Positions 62,419 through 64,000 of a stretch of DNA of 64,000 nucleotides are shown piece after piece; positions within the stretch are counted from its first letter, which is position 1, and the number at the start of each line of letters is the position of its first letter. The DNA comes from Gammaproteobacteria bacterium (lineage in GTDB: Bacteria > Pseudomonadota > Gammaproteobacteria > SZUA-140). The DNA lies in NCBI GenBank assembly GCA_016712635.1, contig JADJQS010000012.1:4593-68592 (forward strand), given 5' to 3'. A model generated the notes under the pieces. That model had not been told where the DNA came from and did no database searches. It saw only the letters and a program-made list of their open reading frames with translations. The position numbers and the translations under genes are program-made.

Positions 62419-64000
62419 ATGGTTAGCGTCAGGGACAGGCAGCTGGGCCTTACCAGCAAGGACAGTCTGCAGAGCGAGGGCTGGCTTGCTTCCATCTCCG
62501 CGGGCCGGTGTGAGCAGGACATGGCGCTGATCCGGCGTGCCTGCGAGGTTGCCCGGCGCGCCCACGAGGGCCAGCATCGTGCCTCGGGGGAGCCCTATTT
62601 CCAGCACTGCATCGCCGTCGCGAACATCCTCGTCGACCTCAATCTTGGACGCCGAAACCCTGGCCGCCGCCGTGCTGCACGATGTCGCGGAGGATACCGG
62701 CGTCACCATGGACGAGATCCGCGCCGGGTTCGGCGACACCATCGCGCGCATGGTGGACGGCGTCACCAAGATGAAGCTGATCCGGACCTACAAGAGCCTG
62801 CCGGACAGCGACAAGCAGGAGCGGGCCCAGGCGGAAAACCTGCGCAAGATGCTGCTCGCGATGGCGGAAGACGTCCGCGTCGTGCTCATCAAGCTCGCCG
62901 ACCGCATCCACAACATGCGTACCCTGTCCGCGCTGCCGCTCGACAAACAACAGCGCATCGCCAGGGAGACGCTCGACATCTACGCGCCGCTCGCGAATCG
63001 CCTCGGCATCTGGCAGCTGAAATGGGAGCTTGAAGATCTGGCGCTGCGCTACCTCGACGCGCAGCTGTACAAGCGCATTGCCGGCATGCTGGACGAGCGG
63101 CGCATCGACCGCGAGCAGTATCTGACGCGTTTCGTCGCGCAGCTGGACGGCGAGCTGAAGAAGATCGGGCTGAACGCCGAGGTCACCGGCCGTCCCAAGC
63201 ACATCTACAGCATCTGGCGCAAAATGGACCGCAAGAAGATCGGTTACCACCAGATCTACGATATCCGCGGTGTGCGCATCCTGGTCGATTCCCTCCCCGA
63301 CTGCTACAAGGCCCTCGGCGTCGTGCATGGCCTGTGGCAGTACATCGCGGGTGAATTCGATGACTACATCGCCACGCCGAAGGAGAACAACTACCAGTCG
63401 ATCCACACCGCAGTGATCGGCCCCGAGGGCAAGACTGTCGAGGTGCAGATACGGACGCGCGAGATGCACGAGCGTAACGAACTCGGCGTTGCCGCCCACT
63501 GGCGCTACAAGGAAGGCGTGAAGGACGCAGCCGGTTTCGACCGCAAGGTGGCCTGGTTGCGCCAGCTGCTGGAGTGGAAAGAAGAGATTTCAGACGCAGG
63601 GGACTTCGTCGAACGCTTTCGCACCGAGGTGTTCGAGGACAGGGTCTATGTGTTCACGCCGAAGGGCAACGTCGTGGACCTGCCGCGCGGCGCAACACCG
63701 CTCGATTTCGCGTATCACATCCATACCGAGATCGGCCACCGCTGCCGCGGCGCCAAGGTCAACGGCCGCATGGTGCAACTGACCACGGCTCTGGATACGG
63801 GTCAGCAGGTCGAAATCGTCACCGTCAAGGAGGCGCTGCCCAGCCGGGACTGGCTGAATCCCCACCTGGGATATCTGACAACCTCGCGCGCGCGTGCCAA
63901 GGTGCAGCACTGGTTCAGGCAGCAGGATCACGACAAGAACGTGCTCGCCGGTCGCGCCATGCTGGAACGCGAACTGAAACGGCTCGGCCTTGCCAATGTG
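62419..64000 (+). CDS. relA: RelA-type (p)ppGpp synthetase with intact HD motif, frameshift at codon ~76 (right edge cut)
   Basis: Stringent-response alarmone synthetase. It starts at ATG 62419 (MVSVRDRQLGL); the frame breaks at CTTGG (62644-62648) where one T too many moves the frame from aat ctt gga to the expected aat ctg gac. The remaining frame runs to the window end. The HD domain retains LHDVAEDTG, so pyrophosphohydrolase residues are present, unlike E. coli RelA. The synthetase loop is EFDDYIATPKENNYQSIHT, the RelA-type ExDD form, and the TGS domain begins near 63640 (RVYVFTPKGNVVDLPRGATP). Confidence 0.85.

Overview
The window is a high-GC, gene-dense chromosomal segment of a gammaproteobacterium. 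Signs of this are the FabA/FabB pair, an Rsd/AlgQ homologue, a RelA-type ppGpp synthetase, CsrA, BolA, HrpA and a fused MrpAB antiporter subunit. The tone (group 3b NiFe hydrogenase, many periplasmic and stress proteins) would suit a free-living chemolithotroph or sulfur-oxidiser-like lineage, but that is inference. I see no rRNA, tRNA, CRISPR array, prophage or insertion sequence. Both window edges cut a gene: rimO on the left and relA on the right.

Layout. 1-9.8 kb: rimO, a rhomboid protease, a six-gene group-2 Mrp (Pha-type) cation/proton antiporter operon, an oxidoreductase and a tiny membrane protein. 10-20 kb: a radical SAM protein, a HExxH protein, an Fe-dependent alcohol dehydrogenase, two paralogous orphan ParA ATPases, two predicted envelope proteins (DUF3187, DUF3943), an exported peroxiredoxin, a histone-deacetylase-family enzyme and a protein built of A-G-centred repeats. 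20-24 kb: csrA and a NarL-type two-component system, with a shared 18-bp motif upstream of both csrA and the response regulator; then an Hsp20 gene with a near-consensus sigma-32 promoter. 24-30.5 kb: bolA, a frame-broken Spy/CpxP-like gene, DUF1631, a divergent SelO-like protein and a single-fold bacterial histone. 30.6-44 kb: fabA-fabB, an ABC-2 exporter, rhodanese, a periplasmic ankyrin protein, an orphan solute-binding lipoprotein, hrpA, an HDOD protein and a second Hsp20. 44.5-62 kb: hydrogenase maturation genes in two blocks (hypF-hypE and hypC-hypA-hypD; no hypB) around dodecin, archease-rtcB, a Lon-like protease, Usp proteins and pcm. These lead to hydBGDA, encoding an NADP-linked group 3b hydrogenase with its maturation protease. 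rsd and relA close the window.

How parts fit: the hyp proteins build the NiFe(CN)2CO site of the hydrogenase, and the protease trims its large subunit. The large subunit gene carries a one-base indel exactly before its essential C-terminal DPCxxCxxH motif. relA and the Spy-like gene have similar one-base breaks, so either the source assembly has indel errors or these genes are decaying. The most novel-looking items are the bacterial histone, the SelO-like protein lacking the usual lysine, the shared regulator motif that appears to tie the two-component system to csrA, and the repeat protein between the two ParA genes.
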